Shown: positions 26,118 to 37,050, numbered from the stretch's first letter. The stretch is 64,000 nt of DNA from Bordetella parapertussis (GCA_945878355.1 CAMCTC010000001.1:210358-274357); one strand, 5' to 3'. The notes: generated from the sequence alone by a model not told the origin. Numbers and translations are program-made.

Positions 26118-28256
26118 CCAACGAAGCGTTCTCGCGCGTCAAGATCGACGCCCAGCTCCGCGACCAGGGCTGGGAGATCACGAACACGAACGCCGTGCGT
26201 TTCGAGTACGTGCTGCCCGACCGCACCAAGGCCGACTACGTGCTGTGCGATCGTAACGGCCGCTCCCTGGCCGTCGTCGAAGCCAAGAAGGCGGACATCA
26301 ACCCGGCCGAAGCAGAAGCCCAGGCCAAGGCCTACGCGGCCTAGCTCAAGGTTCCCTACATCTTCCTGGCTAACGGCGACGAGATCCGCTTTGGGAGTGG
26401 CAGACCGAAGCCTTCCCGCGCCCGGTCAAGACCTTCTTCTCCCAGGGCGACCTGGAGCGCCGTGCCGCCACCGCCCAAGTGAAGCGGGACGTGCTGTCGG
26501 TCGAGAGCGACAAGCACATCGTCGAGCGCGACTACCAGACCGATTGCATCAACGCCCTGTGCAGCGAAATCAAGACAGGCCGTCGTAAGTTGCTCGTCGA
26601 GATGGCCACCGGCACCGGCAAGACCCGCACGGCCGCAGCCTTCATCAAGCGCCTGTTCGAGGCCGACGCGATCACCCGCGTCCTCTTCCTCGTCGACCGC
26701 ATCCCCCTGGCCAAGCAGACCGAAGACGCCTTCGCCGAACACCTGAGTGACTTCCCGGCCTATGTGCTGCGCGCTGGGCGTCGCTTTCAGGACGAGAAGC
26801 GCATCACCATCACCACGCTGCAAAGCATGGTGAACATCTATCACGAGTATTCGGCCGGGTACTTCGACCTGGTGATTTCCGACGAGTGCCACCGCTCGAT
26901 CTACGGCAAGTGGAGCGGCGTGCTCAAGCACTTCGACGGGTGCAGGTCGGTCTGACTGCCACACCGTGCATCGCTGACCCCTCGACGTTCGGTGATGACG
27001 ACGACAAGCTCGCCATCCGCGACACCCTGCGCTTCTTTGAGGTCGACCGGCCCACCTTCAGCTACAAGATGAAGGAAGCCATCCGGGACGGCGACCTGGT
27101 ACCGTACCTGATCTACAAGGGCAAGACCGTCAAGACCGCAGCCGAGGGCGGCTTCGAGGTCGCACGCGATGAGCGCGACTGGTCCGCGATGGACGCCACC
27201 ACCAAGGCCGAGCTGGAAAAGCTCTTCGACGGGGCAAAGACCATCACCATCGACCCAGCGACACTCGAACGCAAGGTCACCATTCCTGAGCGCAACCGGG
27301 CCATGGTGCGCGAGTTCCGGCAGGTCATGGACAACGGCTATATCGATGCCAAGGGGGTGCTGCGCAAGCCGCTTTTCGGCAAGGTGATCGTCTTCGCTGT
27401 CACCAAGCGCCACGCCGAAACCCTGGCCAACATGTTCGACCTGGCCTTCGCCGACAAGAAGACCTCGCCCGAGGTGCGCTATGCCGACTACGTGGTTTCC
27501 GGCATGGGCGCCGACGACACGGTCGACGGCATGACCAAGATCAAGCGCTTCAAGAAGGAGACGTTCCCCCAGATCTTGGTCTCGGTGAACATGCTCGACA
27601 CCGGCTTCGACTGCCCGGAAGTGGTCAGCCTGGTCTTCGCACGCTTCACCCGGTCGACGATCCTGTACCAGCAGATGCGCGGGCGCGGCACCTGCAAGTC
27701 CAAGGGTAAGCCTGTCTTCACGATATTCGACTTCGTCGGCGTCACCGACTTCCATGGCGACGACGAAGCGGCGGGCGAGGGCGGCCTCGTCATGGAGCGA
27801 AAGCCACGGCCGTACAGCGAACCGCGCAAACTGTTGTGCCTCGATGTTGATGACCACATCGACCCCAACACCCGCGCCTGGGTGACGGTCGACGAAGACG
27901 GCAACCTGGTCTTCCCCGAAGCGACCGAGCAGCAGCAGGAACAGGTGGGCGCCCGTTTCGAAGCCTGGATTCTTGGCCGCGAAGACGAGCTGAACCCCGA
28001 CCAAGAGCGTTGGCTGCGCACCGTTGGCAGCCAGCTCCGCGCCAACGCCGACACCTGGGACGAGTTCACCGCCGGGCACTTCGCCTTTCCGCCCTTCACG
28101 TTGATGGGCGGCATGCCCGAGGCGCTGCGCGTTTTCGGCGGTTCTGGGCCCCTCGACGACCTCGACGACCTCCTCGAATCGCTCAGCGCCGCCGTGTTCG
28201 GCGATGCCAACCCTGAGCATCCCGCCCCCGGCGTGCAACCGCGCGCGCCGTCCTGA
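26114..28256 (+). pseudogene. hsdR: EcoEI-type HsdR, nearly full length, three inactivating lesions
   Basis: Starts MTNEAFSRVKIDAQL with nuclease core KADYVLCDRNGRSLAVVEAK. Lesions: a TAG at 26342-26344 where a Gln codon is expected (AYAA*LKVPYIFLANG); a one-base loss near 26390 (RFWEWQ becomes out of frame); another one-base loss near 26940, between HFDG and VQVGLTATP. The three frames together give the whole protein: Walker A EMATGTGKTRTAAAF, DECHRS box, LTATP, motif VI region YQQMRGRGTC, and an EcoEI_R_C tail to the stop. ATGA overlap with the preceding fragment. About 710 codons in total, the normal length, so decay is recent. Confidence 0.88.
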
Positions 28257-28456
28257 TTCCAGTGTGAACGCCGGTCAAGACCCGCGTCTATTCGCCGGTG
28301 AGGTGTCGTTTTTGGCGAGTGTGCCCGTCAACTGCCATCGGCCATCCGAAGCTGACAGTCGTCGATGAAGAGGAGGCTCTGTATGGGATCGGTCTGCCGC
28401 ATGTTTCTGTGTGCCCGGTGCCGCGAGCGCACCGTGCTCTGCAACCGGCCCACTGG
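28257..28456. other. short non-coding junction
   Basis: About 200 bases between the hsdR remnant and the DUF1156 remnant. No gene or structure is apparent. Confidence 0.4.
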
Positions 28457-28761
28457 AACCCGAGTATCGACGCACGCCTGACCGCCTGGGAGATGGTCCA
28501 CCAACTGATACGCGCGCTGGAGTCTGGCGGCGAAGGGGCAGCGGCATCGCTGATGGTGGCTCAACTCGACGCCAGGCCGAAATCGCGCGCGAGCTCTGCT
28601 ACCGGCTCTACACGTTGTGCGAGCGCAAGAAGCGCGCGGCCGAGGCCATGTCGTACAACGCTTTGGTGCTGAGCTGGCCCGAGATCATCCGGCTGGCGCA
28701 GGAAGGATCCCAACGGCGGCCCGCCGAGCAAGGCTGGCTGTTCGCGGACGAGCAGGCGTGA
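28457..28761 (+). pseudogene. C-terminal remnant of a DUF1156 DNA methylase
   Basis: Two adjacent frames joined by a one-base loss near 28570 give NPSIDARLTAWEMVHQLIRA ... AEIARELCYRLYTLCERKKRA ... ALVLSWPEIIRLA and end QGWLFADEQA. This is the tail of the large DUF1156-type adenine methylases encoded in multi-gene phage-defence loci with DUF499 and DUF3780 proteins. All of the catalytic N-terminus is missing. Its partners may include the broken Swt1-HEPN gene 1.2 kb downstream. Confidence 0.6.
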
Positions 28762-28833
28762 CGGGACGCAGTTCAAACCGGCCACAGGGTGTTGGCCGAT
28801 CTTGCCTTTGGAGCGCGCGAGCGACGAGATTGG

Positions 28834-28905
28834 TGACAAAAGATAAACAATTTCTTGTCAATAAGTCTATTTTTTCATGACAATTAATCAGATGAATGAT
28901 GACAA
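28834..28905 (+). promoter_or_regulatory. four TGACAA-type half-sites at about 22-base spacing
   Basis: TGACAA at 28834 (direct), TTGTCA at 28855 (inverted), TGACAA at 28878 and TGACAA at 28900. Spacing is 21, 23 and 22 bases, about two helical turns, so all sites would face one side of the helix. The stretch is markedly AT-rich against its surroundings and spans the promoter and the first codons of the HTH-ATPase gene. Likely operators for its own N-terminal wHTH or for a partner. Confidence 0.5.
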
Positions 28906-29938
28906 AAAATCGATGCGCCGACAGGCGCTGGAACTGATCGCTGCCGACGGCCATCGTGTTGGCACCCGTTTGGCGCAAGCCTGCGGCGTGTCACGCCAGG
29001 TCGTCAGCGGCAACCTGCAAGCGCTGGTGCGCGACGGGCTGGTCGAGGCCGATGGCACCACGCGAGCCCGTGTCTACCGGCTCAAGACGCTGGCCGAAGC
29101 CTCGCGCCGCTACCCTCGTGAAGGCTTGCAGGAAGACTTGGTGTGGCGTGAGTTGGTCTCGCCGGTGGTCGCACGCTTCCCACAGAATGTGCGCGACATC
29201 TGGCATTACACGGCCACCGAGATGATCAACAACGCCATCGATCACTCTGGGGCTGAAGCCGTGCTCGTGGAGGTGCGCAAGAACGAGCTCACCACCGAGG
29301 TGCTGGTGGCAGACGAGGGGCAGGGCATCTTCGTCAAGATCCAGCGCGCGCTGGACTTGCACGACCCGCGTGAGGCGATCCTGGAGTTGGCCAAGGGCAA
29401 GCTGACGACAGCGCCTGAGCAGCACTCGGGTGAGGGCATCTTCTTCACATCGCGCATGTTGGATGTCTTTGAAATCGAGTCGCACCAGTTGCGCTTCAGC
29501 CACGCATTGCCTGCCGGCGATGCGATCACCGAGCAGGCAGCCGACACGCCGGGCACGCGGGTGCGCATGCAACTGGCCAATGACAGCCCGCGCGTCACGC
29601 GCGACGTGTTTGACGCCTACGCCGACCCAGAGGAATACACCTTCGACAAGACCGTTGTGCCCTTGCGGCTGGCGCAGTACGAGGGCGAAAAACTTGTTTC
29701 GCGCTCGCAGGCCAAACGCGTGGCGCACCGCTTCGAGCGCTTCAAGCGGGTGGAGGTGGACTTCGCCGGCGTGTCGGATATCGGACAGGCGTTTGCCGAC
29801 GAGCTGTTCCGCGTTTTTGCGACGGCACACCCGACGATTCGGATCACACCCATCAATGCTGAGCCCGCAGTGGCGCAGATGATCCGCCGAGCTGTCGCCG
29901 CCGGAGTGGCGCGGGCTGACAGCAGCAATCACTCATAG
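28877..29938 (+). CDS. wHTH - GHKL ATPase - STAS-like (DUF4325) switch protein
   Basis: 353 residues. Residues about 12-70: winged helix (VGTRLAQACGVSRQVVSGNL). About 100-230: HATPase_c with N-box EMINNAIDHSGAEAVLVEV, G1 VADEGQGIF and G2 HSGEGIFFTSRMLD. About 255-345: STAS-like DUF4325 (FKRVEVDFAGVSDIGQAFADELFRVF). ATPase plus STAS in one chain recalls anti-sigma/anti-anti-sigma switches; here the output would be DNA binding. Starts at 28877, 28892 and 28913 are all possible; the third leaves the last half-sites outside the gene. Intact, between remnants of two defence genes. Confidence 0.82.
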   Translation: MTINQMNDDKKSMRRQALELIAADGHRVGTRLAQACGVSRQVVSGNLQALVRDGLVEADGTTRARVYRLKTLAEASRRYPREGLQEDLVWRELVSPVVARFPQNVRDIWHYTATEMINNAIDHSGAEAVLVEVRKNELTTEVLVADEGQGIFVKIQRALDLHDPREAILELAKGKLTTAPEQHSGEGIFFTSRMLDVFEIESHQLRFSHALPAGDAITEQAADTPGTRVRMQLANDSPRVTRDVFDAYADPEEYTFDKTVVPLRLAQYEGEKLVSRSQAKRVAHRFERFKRVEVDFAGVSDIGQAFADELFRVFATAHPTIRITPINAEPAVAQMIRRAVAAGVARADSSNHS

Positions 29939-29945
29939 GACGACC

Positions 29946-30562
29946 ATGGCGATCACGAACCAGGAACGCGTCGGCAAGGCCGTCGACTTGCTGCGCGCAG
30001 GGCTGGCGCCCTATGTAGAGCGTGAGTTTGCGAACGCCTACAAGGACAAGACGCAAGCCGAAGCCCGGCGACTGCTGCCCTTTCAAGCAAACGTGGCTTT
30101 GCCACTTTGTTTGACCCCCATGGGGGGCGGCCGGCTTAGGCCGCCTCGGGGCCCTCAGAAGACCGAATGAACGGCAACCGCCCGATCGCGCAGTGGGACG
30201 CTGCGGTCTTGCTCAAGTTGATGTGGGATGCCTGGAACGACGTCTTCGCGCGGACCTTGGGTCGGGCCGAGCGATCGCTGGTGCAAGAACTGCGTGACGT
30301 GCGCAACCGCTGGGCGCATCAGGAGGCCTTTACCGGCGACGATGCCTACCGCGCATTGGATTCCGTGCACCGGCTGCTGTTGGCGGTGTCGGCCACGCAG
30401 GCCGAAGAAGTCGAGAAGATGAAGACGGAACTGAAGCGCTTCAGCAAACTGCCGGTGACGCGCGCATCGACCTTGGCGCCCGTTGGCCGACGCGCGTCGC
30501 GCGCATTCCCTGCGTCAGCCCTTTCGCGCGAGTCGGATTTCGGCGTGACGAGCGTGAACTAA
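29946..30562 (+). pseudogene. Swt1-like HEPN domain gene interrupted by a short repeat
   Basis: Two parts in different frames. 29946-30080 encodes MAITNQERVGKAVDLLRAGL ... KTQAEARRL; 30167-30562 encodes NGNRPIAQWDAAVLLKLMWD, then the HEPN RNase-like motif RDVRNRWAHQ (R-x4-6-H type) and a helical end. Together they make a Swt1-like HEPN domain, which normally heads DUF499 proteins of a multi-gene defence locus. About 75 bases of dispersed repeat (30084-30157) sit between them and break the frame. The DUF499 part is absent; the tail after residue about 110 of part two is unrelated. Confidence 0.75.
30084..30157. repeat. short dispersed palindromic repeat, copy 2 (inside a gene)
   Basis: Closely matches 1040-1114. 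Contains the inverted repeats GTGGC/GCCAC (30093-30097/30101-30105), a C-run/G-run palindrome around 30115-30126, and GGCGGCC/GGCCGCC around 30127-30144. It lies exactly where the Swt1-HEPN reading frame is interrupted. No target-site duplication could be assigned by eye. Confidence 0.75.
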
Positions 30563-30646
30563 GGCTTCGCCAATCTGCTGGCGCGGGCCGAGGCGCCGCG
30601 ATGACAGCGGCCTTCTTGCTGAATTTCCAGGGCGATTTGCGGTAGA

Positions 30647-30670
30647 GTAAGGAAGTAAGGACTGCATTAC
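30647..30670 (+). promoter_or_regulatory. repeat cluster before the AbrB/MazF pair (operator candidate)
   Basis: Direct repeats GTAAGG at 30647 and 30655 and an inverted partner TTAC at 30667-30670, 13 bases before the antitoxin ATG with an AAGGAG ribosome-binding site between. AbrB-type antitoxins autoregulate through such repeats. Confidence 0.4.
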
Positions 30671-30682
30671 AAGGAGCAAACA

Positions 30683-30913
30683 ATGCTCGCTATCGCCAAA
30701 ATCACGGCTAAAGGTCAAACCACCATTCCGCAGGATGTTCGCGCTGCACTGAAAGTCGTGCCCGGTGACTTGATCGCCTGGGAAGTCGGCGCCGACGGCA
30801 CGGCCACCGTGCGCCGCGTGCAGCCCATCGACATCGAGTACCTGCGCGCCATCGAAGGAACGCTCAGCGAATGGGCCGGCCCCGCGGACGAGGAGGCCTA
30901 CCGTGGCCTTTGA
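30683..30913 (+). CDS. AbrB/SpoVT (MazE-like) antitoxin
   Basis: 76 residues, typical size. The swapped-hairpin AbrB fold is plain: AKITAKGQTTIPQDVRAALK, then PGDLIAWEVGADGTATVRRV. The C-terminal 25 residues are acidic and would bind the toxin. The MazF-like gene starts inside its last codons (GTG 30903, 11-base overlap). Second toxin-antitoxin pair of the island. Confidence 0.92.
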   Translation: MLAIAKITAKGQTTIPQDVRAALKVVPGDLIAWEVGADGTATVRRVQPIDIEYLRAIEGTLSEWAGPADEEAYRGL

Positions 30914-31247
30914 TCTGTATTCGGTCGTGCGCGTGCCGTTTCCGTTTACCGACCGCAACGCCACCAAGAATCGCCCTGCGGTGGTGCTGTCCGATCGCGT
31001 CGCCTTCAACGCGCCTGCGGGTCATTCGGTGATGGCCATGATCACGTCGCAGGCCAATCCGTCCTGGCCGCTTGACTGCACGCTCACCGACCTTGCCGCT
31101 GCCGGCCTGCCCGCGCCGTCCCGGGTGCGCTTCAAACTGTTCACCCTCGACCATCGCCTGGTGCGGGGCGAGATCGGTAAACTCGCGCCAGAGGACATCG
31201 CACAGGTGCGCGCCGGGCTGACCGAACTGCTGGGCGGCTCACGATGA
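30903..31247 (+). CDS. PemK/MazF-family toxin
   Basis: 114 residues from GTG 30903. MazF/PemK features: VVRVPFPFTDRNATKNRPAVVLSD at the start (split here as the conserved RP-AVV-S strand), VMAMITSQAN, then RFKLFTLDHRLVRGEIGKL. MazF proteins are sequence-specific mRNA interferases. Coupled to the AbrB-type antitoxin. Confidence 0.88.
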   Translation: MAFDLYSVVRVPFPFTDRNATKNRPAVVLSDRVAFNAPAGHSVMAMITSQANPSWPLDCTLTDLAAAGLPAPSRVRFKLFTLDHRLVRGEIGKLAPEDIAQVRAGLTELLGGSR

Positions 31248-31732
31248 ATCTCGGTGAAGAGCCCGAACCCGAATCTTGCTCGGGTGGAGGTGCCGCTGGC
31301 CCCGACTTTCATGCTTTCCACCGAGGCGGGGGGCAAGCAGGCGCGTGTCGAACTGGTGATCGAGAGCGCTGGCTACACCGCTTCACGGTGGAGGCGCTGT
31401 AGGCGTACGGCGGCAGCCTTTGACCGATGGTTTCGATTGGTTCGTAGACGGCCTGCGATGCCTGCGTCGAATCGGCCTCGACGCTGATCAGGGCGCCCAT
31501 TCTGACGCTCGATGACAGCCGGCCTTTCCTGACCAACACCTGTTCGATCCCGCTGTCTTGCTTCGTTTCGCCCGGAGTCGCAAAGTCAAGCCACGTACGA
31601 CAAGGGCCTAGGTGTACCCACGAACAATCAGTCGATCTTCTGGCCATAATTGGTTGCGGTAGCAAGTCGGCTGCCCGAATTTCATCCACGTCAATTCGAC
31701 GCATCACGCGTCTGCTCGGAGACCACTGCAAC
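31248..31732. other. region after the MazF gene, likely island edge
   Basis: About 485 bases with no recognisable gene. A short frame at 31254-31487 contains [20 protein letters not shown] and looks like a protein remnant I cannot place. No copy of the tRNA-Arg 3' end was found by eye here, so the right attachment site is not located. The chromosome backbone seems to resume at the VOC gene. Confidence 0.4.
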
Positions 31733-32116
31733 ATGTTTTCACACATCATGATCGGCACCAACGACTTGAACAAGGCCAAGGCGTTCTACGACGCGGCACT
31801 GGGTGCGCTGGGCATACCCGCCGGGTCGGTGGATCGCCACCGCGTTTTTTGGCGCACGCCGACCGGTGTTTTCTCGGTCAGCCTGCCGATCGACGGGCAG
31901 CCAGCCACGGTGGGCAACGGCGGCACCATCGGCTTCGCCTGCCAGTCGGCCGATCAGGCCAATGCTTGGCATGCCGCCGGGGTGGCCAACGGCGGGACCA
32001 CCTGCGAAGACCCGCCCGGTGTGCGCGAGAGCGGCAACGGCAAGCTCTACCTGGCCTACATGCGTGACCCCGACGGCAACAAGGTTTGCGGCCTGTACCG
32101 CATGCCTCGCGCCTGA
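31733..32116 (+). CDS. VOC (glyoxalase/dioxygenase fold) family protein
   Basis: 127 residues with the VOC betaalphabetabetabeta pattern: MFSHIMIGTNDLNKAKAFYD at the start and LYLAYMRDPDGNKVCGLYR at the end, where a metal-ligand Glu is often found in active enzymes but is missing (VCGLYR). Family members range from glyoxalases to antibiotic-resistance proteins; substrate unknown. Single gene at the apparent island edge. Confidence 0.85.
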   Translation: MFSHIMIGTNDLNKAKAFYDAALGALGIPAGSVDRHRVFWRTPTGVFSVSLPIDGQPATVGNGGTIGFACQSADQANAWHAAGVANGGTTCEDPPGVRESGNGKLYLAYMRDPDGNKVCGLYRMPRA

Positions 32117-32188
32117 GCAGGCGCCGGTCGACGCGGCATCGGCCGGTCACGGGTCATTCCTTCGAACTGAACGAAATAGGGGTTCTCG

Positions 32189-32983
32189 ATGCGTCATTTC
32201 CTGATCGGCGCTGCTGTTGCCATGGTCCTTGGCGGCACAGTGCATTCGGCAGTCCTGGAACAGGCTGTCAGCTACAAGTCTGGCGAAACCGTCATGAAGG
32301 GCTACATCGTCTTTGACGATGCGAGCCAGGCGAGACGGCCGGGCATCGTCGTCGTGCATGAGTGGTGGGGCATCACCAAGCATGTGCACGACGAAGCCCG
32401 CAGACTCGCCGGACAGGGATACACAGCGTTCATCGCCGACATGTACGGCGACGGCAAGACCGCGGACAACCCCAAAGATGCTGGCGCTTTGTCGGGGGCG
32501 GTGCGCAAAGATCCCGTGGCGATGTTGGCCCGCTTCAAGGCCGCGCAGGACATGCTTTCAAGCCATGCCTCGGTGGATGCGTCGACGCTTGGTGCGGTCG
32601 GGTTTTGTTTCGGCGGATCGGTGGTTCTGGATGTGGCACGCGCTGGTGCGGACCTCAAGGGTGTGGCAGCCTTCCATGCCGGACTCGGTGCTGCCGCTGC
32701 GTCGGCAGAGCCGGGCAAGGTGAAAGCCAAGGTGCTGGTACTGAACGGCGCGGACGACCCGTTCATCAAGCCGGCATCTATCGATGCCTTCAAGAGCGAG
32801 ATGACTGCGGCCAAAGTCGACTACCGCTACCTCAGCTATCCCGGCGCGGTGCATGCTTTCACCAACCCGGAAGCCACCGAAAAGGGCAAGCAGTTCAATT
32901 TGCCGCTGGCTTACCAGGCCGAAGCCGACAAGCAGTCCAAGGCAGAGGCTGGCCAGTTTTTCGGCGCCATTTTCAAGAAATAG
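32189..32983 (+). CDS. exported dienelactone hydrolase-family protein
   Basis: 264 residues. A probable N-terminal signal peptide (MRHFLIGAAVAMVLGGTVHS) directs it to the periplasm. The alpha/beta-hydrolase core keeps the DLH triad: Cys in GAVGFCFGGSVVLD, Asp in LNGADDPFI, His in YPGAVHAFTNPEA. WWGITKHVHDEARRLAGQGY is the usual second motif. Dienelactone hydrolase acts in chlorocatechol breakdown, but secreted homologues are of unknown substrate. Confidence 0.9.
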   Translation: MRHFLIGAAVAMVLGGTVHSAVLEQAVSYKSGETVMKGYIVFDDASQARRPGIVVVHEWWGITKHVHDEARRLAGQGYTAFIADMYGDGKTADNPKDAGALSGAVRKDPVAMLARFKAAQDMLSSHASVDASTLGAVGFCFGGSVVLDVARAGADLKGVAAFHAGLGAAAASAEPGKVKAKVLVLNGADDPFIKPASIDAFKSEMTAAKVDYRYLSYPGAVHAFTNPEATEKGKQFNLPLAYQAEADKQSKAEAGQFFGAIFKK

Positions 32984-33070
32984 TGTCGGCGCGGGTCGGC
33001 AGGTCGCCTGTGACCATACCTGCTGGCCGCACCCGGCTGCGGACGGGTTGAGCCGGCCGGGATAATCAGC

Positions 33071-33697
33071 GTGATGATCCGTCTGATGGTCGGCCTCGGC
33101 AACCCGGGCCCTGAATACGAACACACCCGCCACAACGCTGGTTTCTGGTGGGTGGATGCAGCGGCGCGGCAATTGGGCGCAGCACTGGCCTTCGACCGCA
33201 GCTACCACGGGGTGGTGGCCAGGGTGAACCGGCCGGCCGGGCCGCTGTGGCTGCTGCAACCGATGACCTACATGAACCTGTCGGGCAAGTCGGTGGCACC
33301 GCTGGCCCGCTTTTTCAAGATCGAGCCTGCCGAGATTTTGGTGGTGCATGACGAACTCGATCTACCGCCTGGCCAGATGAAGCTCAAGCAAGGGGGCGGT
33401 GCCGCCGGCCACAACGGTCTCAAGGACATCCTGGCGCAGCTCGGTTCGCCAGACTTCTGGCGCCTGCGCATCGGCATTGGCCACCCCGGGCTGCGATCCG
33501 ACGTTGCCGACTGGGTGCTGCGGCGCCCGCCGATCGAAGACCGCTTGGCGATCGATCAATGCGTGACGGATTCGATCCAGGCCTTGCCGCTGTTGATGGA
33601 AGCTGCGATGGACCGCGCCACAATGAAAATCCACGCGAAGCCGCAGCGGCCCAAGCCCGTGCCTCGCGTCACCGATCAGCCGCCCACCGGGGAGTAA
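33071..33697 (+). CDS. pth: peptidyl-tRNA hydrolase
   Basis: 208 residues (207 from the second ATG). It releases peptides from peptidyl-tRNA that drops off ribosomes. Signature [19 protein letters not shown] contains the catalytic His (THRHNAGF-like), followed by [31 protein letters not shown] and GHNGLKDI. The basic C-terminal tail ([10 protein letters not shown]) is typical. An exported protein gene follows 5 bases later. Confidence 0.96.
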   Translation: MMIRLMVGLGNPGPEYEHTRHNAGFWWVDAAARQLGAALAFDRSYHGVVARVNRPAGPLWLLQPMTYMNLSGKSVAPLARFFKIEPAEILVVHDELDLPPGQMKLKQGGGAAGHNGLKDILAQLGSPDFWRLRIGIGHPGLRSDVADWVLRRPPIEDRLAIDQCVTDSIQALPLLMEAAMDRATMKIHAKPQRPKPVPRVTDQPPTGE

Positions 33698-33702
33698 TCG
33701 TC

Positions 33703-34849
<1,147 letters not shown>

Positions 34850-34881
34850 CTCCAGAAAGTGATTCGAATGATGGGAAGGAT

Positions 34882-35484
34882 TCAGAGCGCGCGCTGCAAT
34901 AAATGATAGTGCACCAAACCGGCGCGGCCCTGTCGCCAGAGTTCGAACCCGGCGGGCAGATCGGTGTCAGCGAGCGCGTCGGGTGATTCGGCGTACAGGC
35001 ATCCACCGGGCACGACCAGCGGCGCCGCGGCGGCGACCGCGCGCGGCAGCAGGCCGGCGTCGAACGGCGGGTCCAGCAGCACCAACTCGAAGCGGGCCGG
35101 CGCGCAAGCCGCCATCCAGGCCAGCGCGTCAGCGGCTTCGACCCGCAGCGTGGTGGCTTTCAATCGCGCCTGGCTCTCGCGCAGGCTGCGAACCAGGCCG
35201 GTGTCGCGCTCGAGCAGCAGCACCTCGGCCGCCCCGCGTGACGCTGCCTCGAAACCCAATGCGCCGCTGCCGGCAAAGGCGTCGAGGCAGCGCCAGCCTG
35301 ACAGGTCGGCGCCCAACCAGTTGAACAAGGTTTCGCGTACCCGGTCAGGCGTCGGCCGCAGGCCCGGCTTGTCGGCCACTGGCAGCTTGCTGCGCCGCAG
35401 CAGGCCACCGATCAATCGGACCTCACGCGGCGGGTTGCCGTGCACTGCGGGTTTGGCGCCGGGTCTTGGGCTTGAACTGTTCAC
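34882..35484 (-). CDS. rsmD: 16S rRNA (guanine966-N2)-methyltransferase
   Basis: 200 residues. It methylates G966 of 16S rRNA using SAM. Motif [21 protein letters not shown], motif [15 protein letters not shown] (DPPF), and the N-terminal [32 protein letters not shown] pattern, given here in parts, is diagnostic. The first codons overlap the hisF stop by 4 bases, an unusual partner for rsmD. coaD follows. Confidence 0.95.
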   Translation of the reverse strand: MNSSSPRPGAKPAVHGNPPREVRLIGGLLRRSKLPVADKPGLRPTPDRVRETLFNWLGADLSGWRCLDAFAGSGALGFEAASRGAAEVLLLERDTGLVRSLRESQARLKATTLRVEAADALAWMAACAPARFELVLLDPPFDAGLLPRAVAAAAPLVVPGGCLYAESPDALADTDLPAGFELWRQGRAGLVHYHLLQRAL

Positions 35485-36260
35485 AAGCGCACCGGTATGC
35501 CGCGTGATGCCATCATCGCCTTGGCCTCGCCTACGCTGAACTCGCCGTAGTGGAAGATGCTGGCGGCCAGCACCGCGTCGGCACCACCGATCTGGATGCC
35601 TTCGGCCAAGTGCTCGAGCGCGCCAACGCCTCCCGATGCGATCACCGGTACCGGCACTGCGTCGCTGACAGCGCGGGTGAGTTCGAGGTCGAAGCCTATC
35701 TTGGTGCCGTCGCGGTCCATGCTCGTCAGCAGGATTTCACCGGCGCCTAGCTCGGCCATCCGGCGCGCCCAAGCCACCGCATCGAGCCCAACGTTCTTGC
35801 GCCCGCCGTGGGTGTAGACATCCCAGCCCGGGCCTCGAGCGCTGAGGTCGTCGCCTCGGCGGCGTTTGGCGTCGATCGCCACGACAATGCATTGCGCGCC
35901 ATACCTGGCCGATGCGTCAGCGATCACCTGCGGATCTGCCACTGCGGCCGAATTGAAGCTGACCTTGTCAGCGCCGGCGTTGAGCAGGCGCCGCACATCG
36001 GCCACTGTTCGCACACCACCGCCCACCGTCAGCGGGATGAAGACCTGCGAGGCCACCGCCTCGATGATGTGCAGGATCAGGTCGCGGCCGTCGCTGGTGG
36101 CGGTGATGTCGAGAAACGTCAGCTCGTCGGCGCCTTGCTCGTTGTAGCGCGCTGCGATCTCCACCGGATCGCCGGCGTCACGCAACTCGACGAAGTTGAC
36201 GCCCTTGACGACGCGGCCGCCGGTGACGTCCAGGCAGGGAATGATGCGTTTGGCGAGCAT
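35481..36260 (-). CDS. hisF: imidazole glycerol phosphate synthase, cyclase subunit
   Basis: 259 residues, a TIM barrel. With HisH it converts PRFAR plus ammonia to IGP and AICAR. Catalytic Asp in [15 protein letters not shown], second Asp in VVAIDAKRR, and phosphate loops [13 protein letters not shown] and [16 protein letters not shown]. It is followed directly by rsmD (4-base overlap) rather than hisI/hisE. Confidence 0.97.
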   Translation of the reverse strand: MLAKRIIPCLDVTGGRVVKGVNFVELRDAGDPVEIAARYNEQGADELTFLDITATSDGRDLILHIIEAVASQVFIPLTVGGGVRTVADVRRLLNAGADKVSFNSAAVADPQVIADASARYGAQCIVVAIDAKRRRGDDLSARGPGWDVYTHGGRKNVGLDAVAWARRMAELGAGEILLTSMDRDGTKIGFDLELTRAVSDAVPVPVIASGGVGALEHLAEGIQIGGADAVLAASIFHYGEFSVGEAKAMMASRGIPVRL

Positions 36261-36309
36261 GGGCAGGACGATGGGCTGGGCGAGCCGGCCATTATCCTTG
36301 CCCGCTGTT

Positions 36310-37050
36310 TCAGCGCATCAACTCGTCGGCACGCCTTTGCGCCGCAGTGAAGTCCAGCGCACCGGTGTAGATCGAGCGGCCGCAGATCACGCCGCCCACG
36401 CCTTCGAAGGCGACCGCGCAAAGGCGCTCGATGTCGGCGATGTCGGACAGGCCGCCCGAGGCGATCACCGGCACTTTGAGCGCTTGCGCGAGCTTGACCG
36501 TGGCTTCGATGTTGATGCCGCTGAGCATGCCGTCGCGGCCGATGTCGGTGTAGATCACGCCCTCGATGCCGTAGTCCTCGAACTTGCGCGCCAAGTCAAC
36601 CACCTCATGGCCGGTGAGCTTGCTCCAACCGTCGGTGGCGACCTTGCCGTCCTTGGCGTCGAGGCCGACGATGATGTGGCCGCCAAATGCTGTGCAAGCG
36701 TCTCTGAGAAAGCCCGGGCTCTTGACCGCAGCGGTGCCGATGATGACGTAACTGATGCCGTCGTCGAGGTAGCGCTCAATGGTGTCGAGGTCGCGGATGC
36801 CGCCGCCGAGCTGGACCGGAATCTCGCTGCCGACCTCGCGCAGGATGCTCTTGATTGCGGGTTCGTTGACCGGCTTGCCGGCGAACGCACCGTTCAGGTC
36901 CACCAGGTGCAAGCGGCGAGCACCGGCGTCGACCCAGCGTCTGGCCATCGCGGCGGGGTCCTCGCCAAATGTGGTGGAGACCTTCATGTCGCCTTGTTCG
37001 AGGCGAACGCAGTGGCCGTCCTTGAGGTCTATGGCTGGAATCAGCTGCAT
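36310..37050 (-). CDS. hisA: ProFAR isomerase (HisA)
   Basis: 246 residues. It isomerises ProFAR to PRFAR in histidine synthesis. N-terminal [21 protein letters not shown] has the catalytic Asp; the second catalytic Asp is in [13 protein letters not shown]; phosphate loops [10 protein letters not shown] and [14 protein letters not shown] 37050 chosen by homology; the frame continues upstream. 49 bases before hisF. Confidence 0.97.
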   Translation of the reverse strand: MQLIPAIDLKDGHCVRLEQGDMKVSTTFGEDPAAMARRWVDAGARRLHLVDLNGAFAGKPVNEPAIKSILREVGSEIPVQLGGGIRDLDTIERYLDDGISYVIIGTAAVKSPGFLRDACTAFGGHIIVGLDAKDGKVATDGWSKLTGHEVVDLARKFEDYGIEGVIYTDIGRDGMLSGINIEATVKLAQALKVPVIASGGLSDIADIERLCAVAFEGVGGVICGRSIYTGALDFTAAQRRADELMR

